From the NCBI GenBank assembly GCA_963070105.1, contig OY718804.1, forward strand, positions 558,001 through 622,000: a DNA stretch of 64,000 nt, written 5' to 3'. Positions within the stretch are counted from its first letter, which is position 1; every line of letters begins with the position of its first letter. A model generated the notes under the pieces. It was not told the origin of the DNA. It was given only the letters and a program-made list of their open reading frames with translations, and ran no database searches. Origin of the DNA: Litomosoides sigmodontis (lineage: Eukaryota > Nematoda > Chromadorea > Rhabditida > Onchocercidae). Position numbers and translations under genes: made by a program. Positions 1-13,900 of the stretch are shown here, piece after piece.

Positions 1-1939
1 TTCTTCCTCAAACTCGAGCTGATCATTTCACTAGCAGAGAAGAAAGAGGGAGAAAAGAGTAAATGCAGTAGAACACTTCCCACAAACCTTTCACTGCGGG
101 AAAATTCGGTGAAATCACTCATAAATTAAACTAACAAACAAATTACTAATAAATTCTTCCTTTCAGAAACAAAAAATTTTTGAAATTCAAGTCGCAATTG
201 ACAAATTTTGAACGCATCGTAGATTTTTAGCAATTAATACTGTTAAATGAAATGTATGGAGGAACTTCAAATACGGGACGAATGTAGTAGCTCTTTTCGT
301 CCTACTCCGGTTTATGATCTTTCCGTATCCATTAAATTCCTGACTTAATTAGTCCAAAATTGCCATTTTATCATGATCACACAGTTTCGCCTTCCCTTTT
401 TCCTCCCTCAATTTCACACACTTTCTCCTCCTCCTCCCTTTGAATTGAACTTCTTAGCAGTGAAGGGAAAATGAAGTTACCGTAATCGTCGACATACAAG
501 TGCATATCATCCTAGGCACCCTATCGTGTTCGCTCCCATCAAACGTCACCCGTCCGTCATGTGATGATGTCTCCTTCTCCCTCACCTTCTCCTTCCTCCC
601 TCTCTCTCTCACCCTCTCCGTCAAACGACTCCAATCAGCTGGGTAAAGTTTACGTCAATATTTTTGTGATCAAATGTTTAAAATCAATTAGTGCCTAAAA
701 TTAGCATAAATGATTTATAGTTTAGCTAACAATTCCACGCATTTATCTTCCTCCAACAAATCTCTTAAATTCCAACCAAATTACAATGTGAAATTATAAA
801 TGATCGGGGAAAAATTAGCACTTGAAGCAGTCAAATTTTAATAAAAATGAAAATTGTTAATATCGCACAAAATGTAAGCTAAGAAATCGTACAATACAAG
901 AGCGAGTGAATTAAAGGAAAAAACCATTTTTCTTATAATATTACATCCTATTGGTTTTCTAGTAAAAAATATCATTAAAAATATTTGAAAATTTGATTTC
1001 CTAACAATTAAACAATTAAACTTAGTGATATGAATTGTGCGGAGTTTTCCCATTAAAAATATGCTTTGACAAAATGAAAATCAATAAATTAATTAATTTT
1101 AATTTTGAAAAAAAAGTGATTACGTATGTATGTACCTAGCAAATGCTGAAAATGAAAAGGGAAATAGGAGGCACAATTCAAAAGCAATTAATTTTAATTT
1201 TACTTTTACTTTTACTTCAATTCTTTTGTGAGGAAAGTTTCCGTGATTAGCCATGATTTCTGCGTCACTTTTCTTTTTCTTCGTACACTTTTATCACTCC
1301 CAATGATAAAAGTTTTATTGATATAACCTTAATTAGCATTACTGGTTAGGTGATAGTGGCGCTTATCACATTAGCTGTTGGAATTCCATTGGGAAGGCTA
1401 ATTGAGTTCGAAACTCGATTAGCATCATTTTATCGTTTCACGATAGCTACAATCATCGTCACCATCAACACTCATCGACGAATTTCACGTCGCCTTCGCT
1501 GAACTGCCACTGAAGCATCCGTAACTCTTGGAAATGGAAGACCAAATCAAATTAACACTTTTTATCCTTTCTTGCATCGCTATTGAAGTAACATCGTCGA
1601 CAAAGTGATAAAGTGCGACAAATTTATCAGCGAAAAATTCACCTTCGAAATGAGGGCAGTTCAAAAAATAAAATAAAATTTGCAAAAAATCCTTTTCAAT
1701 GAAAGATTTTTTAACCAACGAACTCATCAAATTTATAAATTGCATTCAAATTATTTTTAAAATTTACTTACATGCAAATATGAGAATGGCAGAACTGTTG
1801 ACGTAGAAGTCATATTGTAATTTAATTTAATTTATCATTTTTTAATGTTTCAATATTCTTGATATTATAATTCAATTTAATTTATCAATCATGTAAACGT
1901 ATCACTTCAAAGTCTCATAATTTCAGTACACCTGTTTAG
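1..1939. other. No gene recognised; AT-rich 5' flank
   Basis: AT-rich non-coding sequence with short pyrimidine-rich stretches, for example CTCCTTC tracts near 540-615. I see no exon with recognisable protein motifs on either strand. It may hold the missing 5' exon or promoter of the gene whose first visible exon begins at 1940, since that exon opens behind an AG acceptor and has no ATG. Confidence 0.5.
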
Positions 1940-4900
1940 AATCGACGAAAACTGGTAGTGAGACACGAGGAGCCGCAATATTCTCAGTTGAACTGTCATG
2001 GGGCGCATCCGTTCACGTTATTCAAATCGATCTACACAAATAGCACTGATCGACAGCAAGAATACTCGTTTAAAACCGAACGTACCACGGAAAGTCTATG
2101 CAGTATTGTGCGTGAACAAGGTTATATGATCGGTGGTGAAGCCGAGTTGACAATTAAAACACCATGTTTGTTTTTTTCTTTTGCCAAAATCCCTTTTTGT
2201 TTTTAATTTTTGGAATTTGAAAAACTTTTAAGGCACGATTTAATTTAAATCCAACGTGTAAGAATATTCAATATTAAGAGAAAAAATGTTACATAGTCTC
2301 TCTTTGTTATCTTCTCTAATGTTTTTTTCAGCATTTAAATGTTTCTGTGTGCAAATTTAGTTTTGGAAATGAAGTCAAAGCAATTTTTTACGCTGAAATA
2401 TATTTTGAAGAATCCTAACTCCTCCGTAAACTTCATCAAGTCCGGTGTTTTACTGGTAGATGAATTTGAAATCTTAGATTCCTAAATTTTTAAATTCCAA
2501 TTTTTTCTCAAAATTGTTGAAGTTATGGACAAGGCAGAAGAGCTTGAAATTTGAAAAGTTGAGGGGATTTAATTTCATTTACTTTTGAAATCCTCAAAAG
2601 GTCGTTAAATGGTGGGTGACAGCAAATAAATTTCTGGTAATTTCTTTTTTTTTATTGAAAGGAATTTAATATCGTTTCACTCCACAGCGAGAGATGTTTA
2701 TGGAAGCGATATAAAGGCAATAAACTCCCTCCTCCTTCACCACCCATACTTGTTGATGGAATTCATTAAAGTATCTTTCTCAAATAGAGAGATAAATAGA
2801 GCAGAGAGGAGAGAGGGAAGAGGAGCGGAAGAAAATATTGTTAAAATTTTCTCGCAAGGGACTTCCCATTGATTAGCTGTCAATGGAAACTGTCAACTGA
2901 ACAATTAATTGAACTTGAGCGATCTTTCTTTGAGGATGGTGACAACAAAGGAGGAAGGAGGAAGGAGGAACTAGGTTACTTCGTTAAAGAGAGCATTAGA
3001 GGTATTGTGGAGCGAGGATGCGGGAGAAAGGAGTGGGTGGAAGTGCGACTTAACGTGAAATTATAAACCTCACAATTTACGCATTGACCTTTTGCTTTGT
3101 CCGACGTTGAAAGTGCTTCCAGTTCTTTTCAAATTGGAAATTAACGACAGAATTTTTCGCTAGTAACTGCAGAACTGCAAATGGATGGCGCAAAAGCTTA
3201 AAGGTCACAGCACAGTGATGGCTCTGATTCATTTTACATGCGGAGAAATTTGAATATTAGGGGGGGGGGGGGTATTGCTAGAATTTACATCAAATTGAAA
3301 GTGGCTCATTTACAACAATTCAGAAGGACTTTACAATGCCCTGTGAATGGATGGATGTTGCAGAAAGGACTGATAGATAGTAATTGCATTTGTCAAATTA
3401 CTAATTTAAATTCACATTTAATCAATCCGAAAAGAGAAAAGAAAAGCATAATTAAAGCCTAAAATCGATGAAATTTCATTATTTTTTACAATTCCGTCCT
3501 ATTTTTGCTTCAAAATGCGGCTATTTGATAGATAAGAATTCTGAGAAATGATAGTTAAATCATTGTGTCTATGATTTCTGAGAGCAAAAAAAGTGCCTTA
3601 TAGCTTTTTTCTTGGCTTCTTTAATTTTCATTTCACTGTTAGAACTTAGGTGAATGTTCGCCAAATGACTGATTTGGACAACGCAACGCATGTCGCACAA
3701 TACACGCTAACGTGTAGCGTAGCACACGTACACACTGAATTAATTTCTTAACGCACCCATAAATTATTTCCCTTTTCTCCCTCAATAAATGAAAAGAAGG
3801 GTGGAAACAGGATGCTAACATGCTAACAAACTATAGTAGCATAACTTTGATAAGTAAAAAAACGAAGAGGACGAAGGAAGTAAATGAATTGCAAGTATCT
3901 TTAATTAGTTTTAATTAGTAAAATCAATTAGTAAGTATTTTTAATTACACGTTGAACTAATCATTGTTACTATCAGTTTTTTTTAATGGCAAAACAGAGA
4001 AATAGTAACTTCACAGTAATTTGCCAATTCATTGGAAATTTGAAAGTGTGAACTGTTGCTGTTGACTAATCACTAAAAGAAAAGGCATTTCTGGAAATTG
4101 AACGGGTAATTTAGTTTGTTTTCCGCGAACGCTAATACGCTCATTGAATTGTTTTATTTGTTAGTACGATGGATGGGGAACAGTTGAAAATGATCGCATT
4201 GTTGTGCAGCGAGAAGAAAGTAATTCATTCAACAAATAGGCAAAAAATGAATTAAAAATTTCGAAAAGAAAACTCAACAAATTTGAATAGTTGGAGTTTG
4301 GCAAATAATTATAGTAATTTCATAATTTAGGTGAAATAGCTGACTTGAAGGCAGGTTTCAAGTCTGAAATGCAGTTCAACTGCATAAATGAAAATGCGAA
4401 ATCAGAAATGTTGTCGTGGTCTGTTGATAGTAACGTTGTGGTACCACCGCACTACAAGACGGAAGCTTCAATTATCATTGAAGAAATGAGTTATCGTGGC
4501 ACGTACACTATCGTTTCAGTACTGTCCGGTTTGGTGACCATATCGATCAGAAGGTTTGCACATTCCCGCCAGTAATCAACTAATGAATTTACCTAACAAG
4601 TAATTTACGCAATCAATTCCTGTATTAAATGCGAGTGTCAACTTCCACTCCCTATTTAAATGATGCGTTAAGAAGTTTGAAAAACTTTTTGCAAAAATTT
4701 TAAAAGTGCGAGTATTGGAGGTTTTATACTTTTATGATAGAATTAAATTAGGATTTCTAGTTTAGAGAGGTGGGAACATTTAGACTTGAAAATTATTTTG
4801 CGTTTAGTTTCCGTATTTAATTTCACATTATAGTAAATATTTTAGGCGAAAAGATGGTGCCCTGGTATTACCACTGACAGCAAATATAGTTGAAATATTC

Positions 4901-6619
4901 CGAGATCAGCTGGAATCGAAGTATGCCAGGAAGGAAATTAAAGCAGCTGCTACGATTGAGGGTGGACATTGTGTACGATTAATATCCAAAGGCACCTGCT
5001 CATTTCAGGTTTAATCTTTCTCTCTTCTCTCCTACACTTTCCACAAAACTTCCCATTTTTTCCACCTTTTGAATTATTTCCGAAAGTGAGAGTTATTTGC
5101 TGAATTAATTGAAGCAATTTTTGGATTTTAATTATTTGTAATATTTAAATTGTAAATGTAGGCATTCGATTTAATTAGCAATGAATTGCAACAAAAAAGA
5201 AATTTTTGATTGCAATGGAATCCTTTTTGCCGTCGTCAAAAAGCGATGGGATAGCGAGCAAACAGGTTTCATTGTGTCAACAAAATTGCCTCAGAAAAAA
5301 GTTGAAAATCACCCTCATTACTTGCTCCTCTCCTTCACCGTAGGATTCAACGACTTAACGTGATAACTTGCGCATCTATTTATAAAATAGTCTGAGAAAA
5401 TGGAAAGAGAAGAAATAAATTTTGAAAATAATTTTTATTTATTTAAAACTGAAGAAGATCTGTAAAAAATTCTACAAAAATCTACAGCTTTCGTTATCTC
5501 TATCAATACAATTAAATTTAGTCAATTAAATCATTAGCAAAAACAAGAAAGATCAGGACGATTTGAAATTCTGGATGAAAATTAATTTCAATTTTAACCA
5601 GCGAATAACGATCGAATTTAGTCGTAAACGCTAAATGTTGCATTTATGTAATTCGTAAGCATTCATACGCAATGCGAAATTTTCTAATGACAATTGTTCA
5701 ACAATTTTTAATTTAGTTCCCTTAGAATATGCATATGGAAAAGAATGTGAAGCAAAATTTAAATCAATTCTTTAAAAGTATGCCAAGAACATTTTCTCTT
5801 TTTTCTCGCCCAAACTACCATTATTTACAAGAAAAGAAATTAGGCTAATCATAGGACTTCAATTGCTTTTGAGATAATTACAGAGCTGGCAGGATGTGTG
5901 ATGTACGGGAAATACCTGTAATTAATCAACTAGGACGTCGTGAGAAACGCTGCTGTAACTCGTAACAAACATTTTTTAACTCATTGCAGACTGCTGTTTA
6001 CAACTGAAGTAGAATAAGGCTTGAAATTTTTGCAGCATTTGTGTCAGTTAAACTTCTTCCCACTTCGCTATGAAAAAGAAAATGAAATTTAGGATGATTC
6101 AAAAAATTTCAACTAATTCTATTAGATGTCACATTTCCCTTCTAATGCCCTACCTAATTCGTTCCTTTTGTATTTTACGATCACAAAACTATAGAGTACT
6201 TTAGTTATTGCATTTTTCAATTCTTTCCAAAAATTTTGTTGAGGGATGGATAGCCTTAGTTAATTCTCATATATTTCATTAATGTTTTCAATTTCTACAT
6301 TTTTTTGATTATAACAAATTTTTAGATTTAGGTGGCGTAGGGTGGCTTCCCAGTTTGCTCTTGCGCTTGCTTTTTTTCCCAAACTTCGATTTCATTTTAA
6401 AGTGATAGGTAATTTCAGGTGTGTTTAAAGTGATAAGTAATTTCAGTTATGTAAAATCGGATGTTTTTAGATAAAAGGTAACAAGAGTTTCACTTAATTG
6501 TAATGAACAGCGAACTGTAGCGAGGAGAATTTCCCATTAAATTTCAGTTTGCGATGAAGCAGCGGATCGATCTCAAAGAGGAACCGTTCGGTGACAAGGA
6601 GAAAATGATGGTTGACTGA
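1940..6619 (+). CDS. Aerolysin-like (ETX/MTX2-fold) protein, 5' incomplete
   Basis: Four exons are visible: 1940-2165, 4331-4553, 4846-5008 and 6548-6619 (stop TGA 6617-6619). All junctions have GT/AG ends and matching phase. The reading shows the pattern of the aerolysin/epsilon-toxin/MTX2 fold: an N-T-D-x-x-Q opening, alternating Ser/Thr-rich beta strands, a Gly-Gly strand turn, and a V-P-P strand pair around the membrane-hairpin region. Animals use this fold in natterin-like proteins, and in C. elegans in the lin-24/lin-33 type genes; this is family knowledge, not something tested here. The first exon has no ATG, so at least one upstream coding exon, or an unusual start, is missing. The second intron-to-exon join restores a Cys codon across the splice. 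The last exon is short and ends in charged residues. Function in the worm is unknown. Secretion cannot be judged without the N terminus. Confidence 0.72.
3260..3272 (+). repeat. Run of 13 G
   Basis: An uninterrupted G homopolymer in an intron of the aerolysin-like gene. It stands out in otherwise AT-rich sequence. Confidence 0.9.
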
Positions 6620-7935
6620 CTGAAACAGAACATTTCATTGTTTTCTTTTATTTTTTTTTGTTCATTTCGTTAGTTTCCTTTTTTAATTTTCAAAAAGTAC
6701 ATTTTACAGTTTTAAAACCAAAACGGTCATCTTCAACATTTAATTGAAATGTTTTGGGAGTTTTTTTTACTGTATGATTTGACGCTTCATGGGATATGCA
6801 CGTTGTTCTTTTTTCAAAAATATCAAAATTTGTAAACCATTTTGCAAGTTTTGATGTTTTTGAAGGTTTTCCAGGATCAGATTTATACGAATGTTCACGG
6901 AAACTCTGTAAATTAGAAAAGAAACCTTGCAGTGCTAGCAAAATTATTCAGCACAATGATGGGTCAGTTAAATTTGGTCGAAAATTTTATTTTTCGTTCG
7001 TTAATGAAACAAACTGTCTGATTGTATTGTTGTTTTGCTTCGTAATAAACCTGAATTAAAATGTCTGAAGAACTAAATTTGCATACTGCAATCATTGCAG
7101 TAATGATAAATTGAACGGAGAGGAGGAAAGAGGAAGAAAAGGTACCGCGGAAATTTTCAACTGAACAAGTGCCGCGGACGAAACGAAATGAGAATAATGA
7201 ATCATTCATAAACTGACTAATTTTAGAATTTTACAGCATTCATTGCTAAACAGTTAAGCAGTTTTATACAACCGAATTTGAGATATGTCAACCGAATTTG
7301 AAAATTATAATTAACACACGCCCTCACATTCAAGCAACTGTTCGTTTCAGAAGTTGAAAACTGATGTGAAGCAGTAGTGTGTGTTACAGGAGAAATTTCA
7401 TTGTGAACTGACTTGCATTAGCTATTTATAATTTCAATGAAGCATTTACTTTACACTAATTAAATTAACAGTTGGCTATATATAGACAGTGTAATTAGAA
7501 GCACAATTTTCCATTAAAATAAATGAAACGAAAGACAAGTAATTTCAAAATTTGCAACAAAAAAACGATGTGATTGTAAAATTAAAAAAGAGTATGAAGA
7601 TACATAAAAATGTAAAATGTTTTCTGAATGAAAAATTTAATTTGAAATGCATTGCATGAAATTTCCTATTACTTTTGTAAGATCTCACATGCATTTCTTC
7701 TTCAGACAGATTTGCATAAATGAACGATAAAATGTGTGCGAAGAAAAATTATGAAAAAAACCACGAAGACTACGAAGCAAACATATTATTTTGATATTAA
7801 ATTGAAGTAAAATGCAATTTAATTTAATACTTGCGTGTACGTTTTGCTATTGAACCAGAGCTTTCTCTTGAACAAATTCAAACTTTTTTCAAAGTTTAAC
7901 AGAAGCACTCATTTTGCTGCAATACCTACCGGTAT
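6620..7935. other. Intergenic region between convergent genes
   Basis: AT-rich sequence between the 3' ends of the aerolysin-like gene (+) and the lectin receptor gene (-). Overlapping short reading frames at 6690-7209 on both strands have no motif, no good splice context and no coding bias. I treat them as chance. The two 3' UTRs should lie here. Confidence 0.6.
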
Positions 7936-10900
7936 CTACATGATATTTTCTTCCTCATTTTGAAGTTGATCAAATTGAACAATTCGTTGACTGCTCAAGC
8001 GCAATCGTCGCCTTCGTCTCCATAACTGTACGCCACCGACTATGCTTGCTGTTATGATAAAAATTAGACACAGTTCACCCAGCGTATTAATTACGCTTGA
8101 CGATTGTGTTGGTGACATTGGTAGCACTGAAAAAATTACTATCCTCATCTCTCTCTGTTCCTCTCCCTCTCTCTCTCTTAATTAATAAATTTAAAAATTA
8201 TTTAAATTAGCTACGGGTGGAACAGAAGTGGAACAGTTGTTGCTAATAACCAAGCAACGACTTGTGGAACTTATTAATATTGCTAATTATTGGAGAGAGA
8301 ACTGGGTGATTCATTAATTATAATTGTAATGATAATATTAGTTAATGACAATGATTACGTGGTAACCTGAAAAGGAATGGAAATGGATAACTTAATGAGT
8401 GAAAATGATACTGAAAATTGCTGCGCATACTGTAATGGAATGTTGCACAAGATGGCAAATGATTAAAAATGAAGTTTGAAATTTCTATTCTGTCACAGTT
8501 CACGTCATAATTACTAGTAATAATTGATGGAAAATGAATGAATATAATCGAATGAAATTTTATGCTAACTTTCATAGTTTAGATAATTCATATGCGAAAG
8601 GTTAACAATTACTTCATTTCACAACGAACTTAGCATCACTTAATTTTAAATCAACTTGCTTCAAATTTGACTTATTTTTAACATACTAAAATTAATTCCG
8701 TGACTCATTTAATTTCTTTTCAATTCTTCCATTTTACCGCCTCCTTTTTCTTTTCTTCGACAAAAATTCCTATAAGCGAAAATCGAAGAATTTTTCCAAA
8801 TAATTTCCTCCACTTCAAAATGAGTTTAAAAGAAGTTATTAAAATATGGCACTTACAGCTTCGTTGATTAGCATTCGCCTTAGTAGCGTGGCTACTATCA
8901 TTATTATCAGGCACTTTCTCTCTACCTTTCCTTTCCTTATCACTTTCTAAGAGTGATGATGGAAGCATTTTACTTGGGCCATTTTCCTCTAGAACAAAAT
9001 TTTAAATAATTAAATAGTCAAGTTAAATTTGACCAACTTTCTGAAATTTTTAGCCATTAATAGCAGTAGTAGGTAAGTAACATATTAAAACCATTCAGAA
9101 ACATGAAGAATTGAAATTTGAAATTTAAAATTTGTGGTGTTACAAGATGAAAAGAAGTGGAATTTTAGAGAAAAGCAGTTAATCAGTAAAAACTAAATTA
9201 AAATGTGTTGAGCTAATTCCATATCTACTGTTAAGCTAGCTGCTATTTTGATCCATGATAAATGTAAAAATTTGTTGGTAATATTCAAATTATTTGGCAT
9301 TAAATAGAAGATGAAATTAGAATTAAAATTTTTAAGAAGAGAAAAAATTCAATATTTCAAAAAATTACTTGTTGGCGGCTGACGAAAGACATCAACAACC
9401 GGTGCGGAACACAAGAAATGAGTGCTTTGCCAGCAGCTAGTGCTGTGCCAGGTGTAATTACCGCCTAACTGCATCTTAACACATTGCTGTATTATTCGAC
9501 CTTTTGTATCTGCCGGCTCATCCTCTGCCCAATTCAGGAATGTTATTGGTGATGAATCCTTCCAAGCATATGCACCTAACAAAGCACCTCTTTCCTCTTT
9601 CTTTTCCAAAAATCAATTTCAATTTTTAGAATTGAAATCGTTGCTTCAATGAATGACGCGGCATTGCCTCTTCCATTGTTTTCGTTATCATCGCTATTTA
9701 TCATCAACAATATCCTTATCACGCATCCTACCATCATTTGTTACTACAGTAACTGCCGATGTATACCAGCCGTATTCACTATCAATTGACGTTACTGATA
9801 AGATTTGAAGTTTCAAAACAACAATTACCGTGCTGTTGTCGGATGAGGCCAATTAAAGCGTTTGACACAGATAGCTCATTGTGCAATACATGACTTTTGA
9901 AAAGTTCGAAATCTTCTTGCGTTTCGAAACTGGCCAAGCTTGCATTAAAATACTGAAATCAATTGATAATTGAAATTAGCAACAAGATGGGATCAATGGT
10001 CAAGAATAATACTGCCCGCGCTGACCGTGGAAAATAAAAGCTTGAGTAACTTTTGCATTTTGAGCTTGCTTTTACCATTCGACGCACGCTCACGAAGAAC
10101 CTATTTTATGGTAAATTTAGGTCATCGAAACTCCTAGCTTATACAATTCTATTATCAGTGAAATATTTCACGAATCATCAAATCGTACATTGTTGCTGTT
10201 AGAATTTCGCAGTTAAATCTATTTGATAATAAACAAATATAACACGTGCATTCTTAACGTTTTAATTAAATTTAAAACCTATACAATAAGTACTTAATAA
10301 CAGTATTTATGAAAAGTATATTCTCATTTCAATGTATTACATAATTTTCAAAATGAGAAGAAATTTAGAGGAATTATGCAAATTAATTGCAAACACATTG
10401 CAATGGGAAATGCTTAAATTATTTCACTTCAACAAAAATATTTTATTTTATTTTTTCGAGGTGTACCGTGCGGTGTATCAATTTTGACTTAATTCTTCAT
10501 TTAAGTGCAAGTGCTGTGATTTGGGATGGCAATGAATATTGACCCGCCCGATGTAACATTTCAAGCTTCCGGCGGTAATGTCACCGTCAACATCATCAAT
10601 GAATCCGAAAGCAGATTAGGCTTTAAAGTTCGTTTTTTTCTTTATGAATTTTGAAATTCGTATTGTTAATTGAAAAGCAAAATGCTTTTGTCGAATAAAT
10701 TCATTCTATACTTTTCAAATTTATTTAAATTTCAGAAAGTCATTTTTTTTGTAACGAAAAGAAACCAAAGTATTTTATATAAATATCTGATGAAATGGAA
10801 TGGTGAATGACCGCAAAAGGCAGTTGATAGATGAGAGTTAAAGGTAAATTGAATTTAGTTCAGGTGAAATCAACAAACAACGACCACTACCGTGTCGCAC

Positions 10901-13900
10901 CGGTGTATGGCTTTGTGCCCAAAGGCGACAAAACCGAATTAGCGATAATTCGTCTTGAAGGACCGCCTAGAGAGGACAAGTTTGTAATTCAATGGGCTGA
11001 GGTACCGGACGAAGAAGACGACCCACAGGCGCCCTTTAAGGCTGGAGCGCAAGCAGGTGAAGTAATCCTACCTGTGAAAGCTGAATGATTTGCATATGTC
11101 ACTAGGACATCCATACTTACCAATATACTTTTCACATGCATGAAGTTTACATGACTCTCACTATGCAAGCTTAACAGGTATAAATTTTAAGAAAATTAAA
11201 ATATTTAAAATGAGTGAATCGTCAAATTCTTCTGGAATACCTAGTTAGCTTACTTTCATGCTTACCTTAAAGCAGTCGTGGTCGGCTTTAAATCCTGAAC
11301 TGAACATTGATGCATTACTAACTAAGTGATAGCAATGTGTTTCGCCAAGAATCCAATCCTCTTTACCATCCGGACAGCGTACTGTTTGCGGTACCATACT
11401 CATTGGTTCTTCTAAAATAAACTCTGTGATTCTACATGTTCCATTGTTATTCGAAAGATATGTCATACGACGTGAACGTATCACGCAACTATGTATTAGA
11501 AGAATACGAACTTTAAGTAATCACTTAACTATTGATTGGATAATTAAAAAATCAATCCTCCAATGTTATTTTATAATAACCGCAGCGTTTTACACGATGA
11601 ACAAGTATTAAAATTTTTATTTCATCCTACTACTGACAACGCTAGCTTAAATTAAGCAGAAAATTTTTCGTCTCAAATAAGTTTTTACCGCTGGAAAGAC
11701 GGCAAACGACCGGTTTGCGTTTCATGCAATCATCAATGAACCACGCCGGACCGTTTCTTCCAATTCTCAGTGCAACACAGTTGCCGTTTTTTAAATTTGG
11801 CTCACCGATATCCCAAGGCGCTAGGCGTAATCGCAGCTTATCTATCCTTTCAAACCTAAAACAAACAAGATGAAAAAGGAAAAAAATCTCGGAAAGTTTG
11901 CTTCTAAATTTCAATCTTGTTATTTAACAATTGTATAACAAATTATTTTTTTCGTAATAATAATAATGATAATGAAAGTAATGATTATCACTATTTTCAT
12001 TATCAATATTATCATTATTATTATTATTATTATTGTTAATTGCTATGAGTAGTTCGGCGCACTTTAATCGATCTATCAACGATAGACAGGAATAGACTCG
12101 TTTTTTTGTAAGAAATTTCACCGCGAAGCTTCAGATGGCATACCCAACTGATTTCTGGAAGCGAATGCCCATGAAGAACTGATCGTAGTCATTTTCAAGC
12201 GCTGTTGCTGTCAAAAATAGCCACTCGAAAATGTTATCAGCCTGAGCAAGCTGTCCATGCTTGCGTCCGTAATTTGAATATTTTGTTGGTAGTGTTGCAC
12301 AAATTTTGGTTGCCTCCACAAATGTGTAGTGACCATTGACTAAAAGTTTAAAATTCATTATTGTTACAAGAAATTATTAAAATTTTCAATTAATACTCAT
12401 TTTAAACATTATCTTAAAACATGACGAAATGAGCACTGAAAAAATTAGTAAATTCGTAATTATAAAAAAGATTTCATGATGAAAATAAAAAATTTACACG
12501 TCATTTGTTCATTTTTTAATTTGGTAAATTGCATTTATTCACTTATTTCTTTTCTTGAATTTTAAAATAATTTTAATGGAAGCATTGATAGTTACAACGA
12601 AATGAATTTGCTAGCAACGAACTATGCTTGTTAGGATCATTGAGAAGGAAACAATATGTGACGTCGTTCAATTCGTGGCATGTTTTTTTCTTTTGAATTG
12701 TAGCTGACAATTCATCTGAAGGATTAATTAATTAACTTAATTAATTAATTGCTGAATGTAAAATTGTTTTCCCGAGTAAAATACCGGCCATAAACAGCTG
12801 GGTAATTAAATACTTGAAATCTTTTATTCCTTCTTCATGTTGAAGCTTCAAGCATCTTTGGTGAAATAACTAATTGCGAGAAATCATTCAGTCTCTGATA
12901 ATAACAATCTTTTGCCATAATTAATTTTTAAACATAGTACCTTATGCCGTATAAAGAAAGATTATTAACCTGCATAAGTTTCGCAAATATACGGTAGTTT
13001 TACTGTATCACACTGACTTGATTTATTATCGACTTTTGCCGAGCCACCAGGGAAAACATAATCTGAATATTGAATAATTATTCATTGTCAGGACTACAAA
13101 CTTTGAATTTTAAAACGTTTCACAAGTTGGAATCTTTTAAAAAATTTAATTAACTGTCGCCGGTAGTAAGTTGCTAGTTTGTGTCGTTTATGTCCGCAAA
13201 AATGGTTGACTGCAACAGGTTGAATTTAAATTAACGTTTTTTTTATAAATCAGTTGAAGTTATTAAGATATTTTGGTGTTACATTGTCTAAAATTTCAAT
13301 TCAAAACTGTTGAAATTTTCGTGATTTCCTAGGTGATTCGGCATTTATTTAAGAAAAATTTCATAATTTAGATGTCTGCCTTGTTAAAGTTGAATAAGTT
13401 AGGATCTATAAGGCTCAATGATGGCAAGGCTATGAGCATTTACAGTAGCAGTAAATCAGAATTGTCTGTGCGTACTTTCAACGTTTATAAAATTAGCTAC
13501 TGCAAGCTAAATTACTCCATAAAACAATATATAAGATGAGCTAATTAGCATTATCAATGGAATTCAATTAGATGCAAGTTCATTGAAATATTTTGGGAAG
13601 AAATGGAGCTTACTTGTTCGATTGAAGATAATACTCCAATATCCGACCATATTCGTAGCATCTAACGTAACACAAGCCTGAAAATACTCCACGTATATTT
13701 GGAAATTAAAATAACTAACTTCTACGCAAATTTTAGGCTGTTATTTATTGCTGTAAGCTATTTTATCGTAAAATTAATTTAAAAAAGTGCACTATGCGAT
13801 GTAATATATTAAATAGAGAAATGGAATGAAAAGCAGCATGAAAATCGAAAACTGATAAACAATACAAGGCACAGGTAACCTCGTTGGAGAAACCTGCTTG

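Noticed and set aside
6690..7209. Overlapping 80-codon frames on both strands
   Set aside because: No motif, splice support or coding composition; likely chance.
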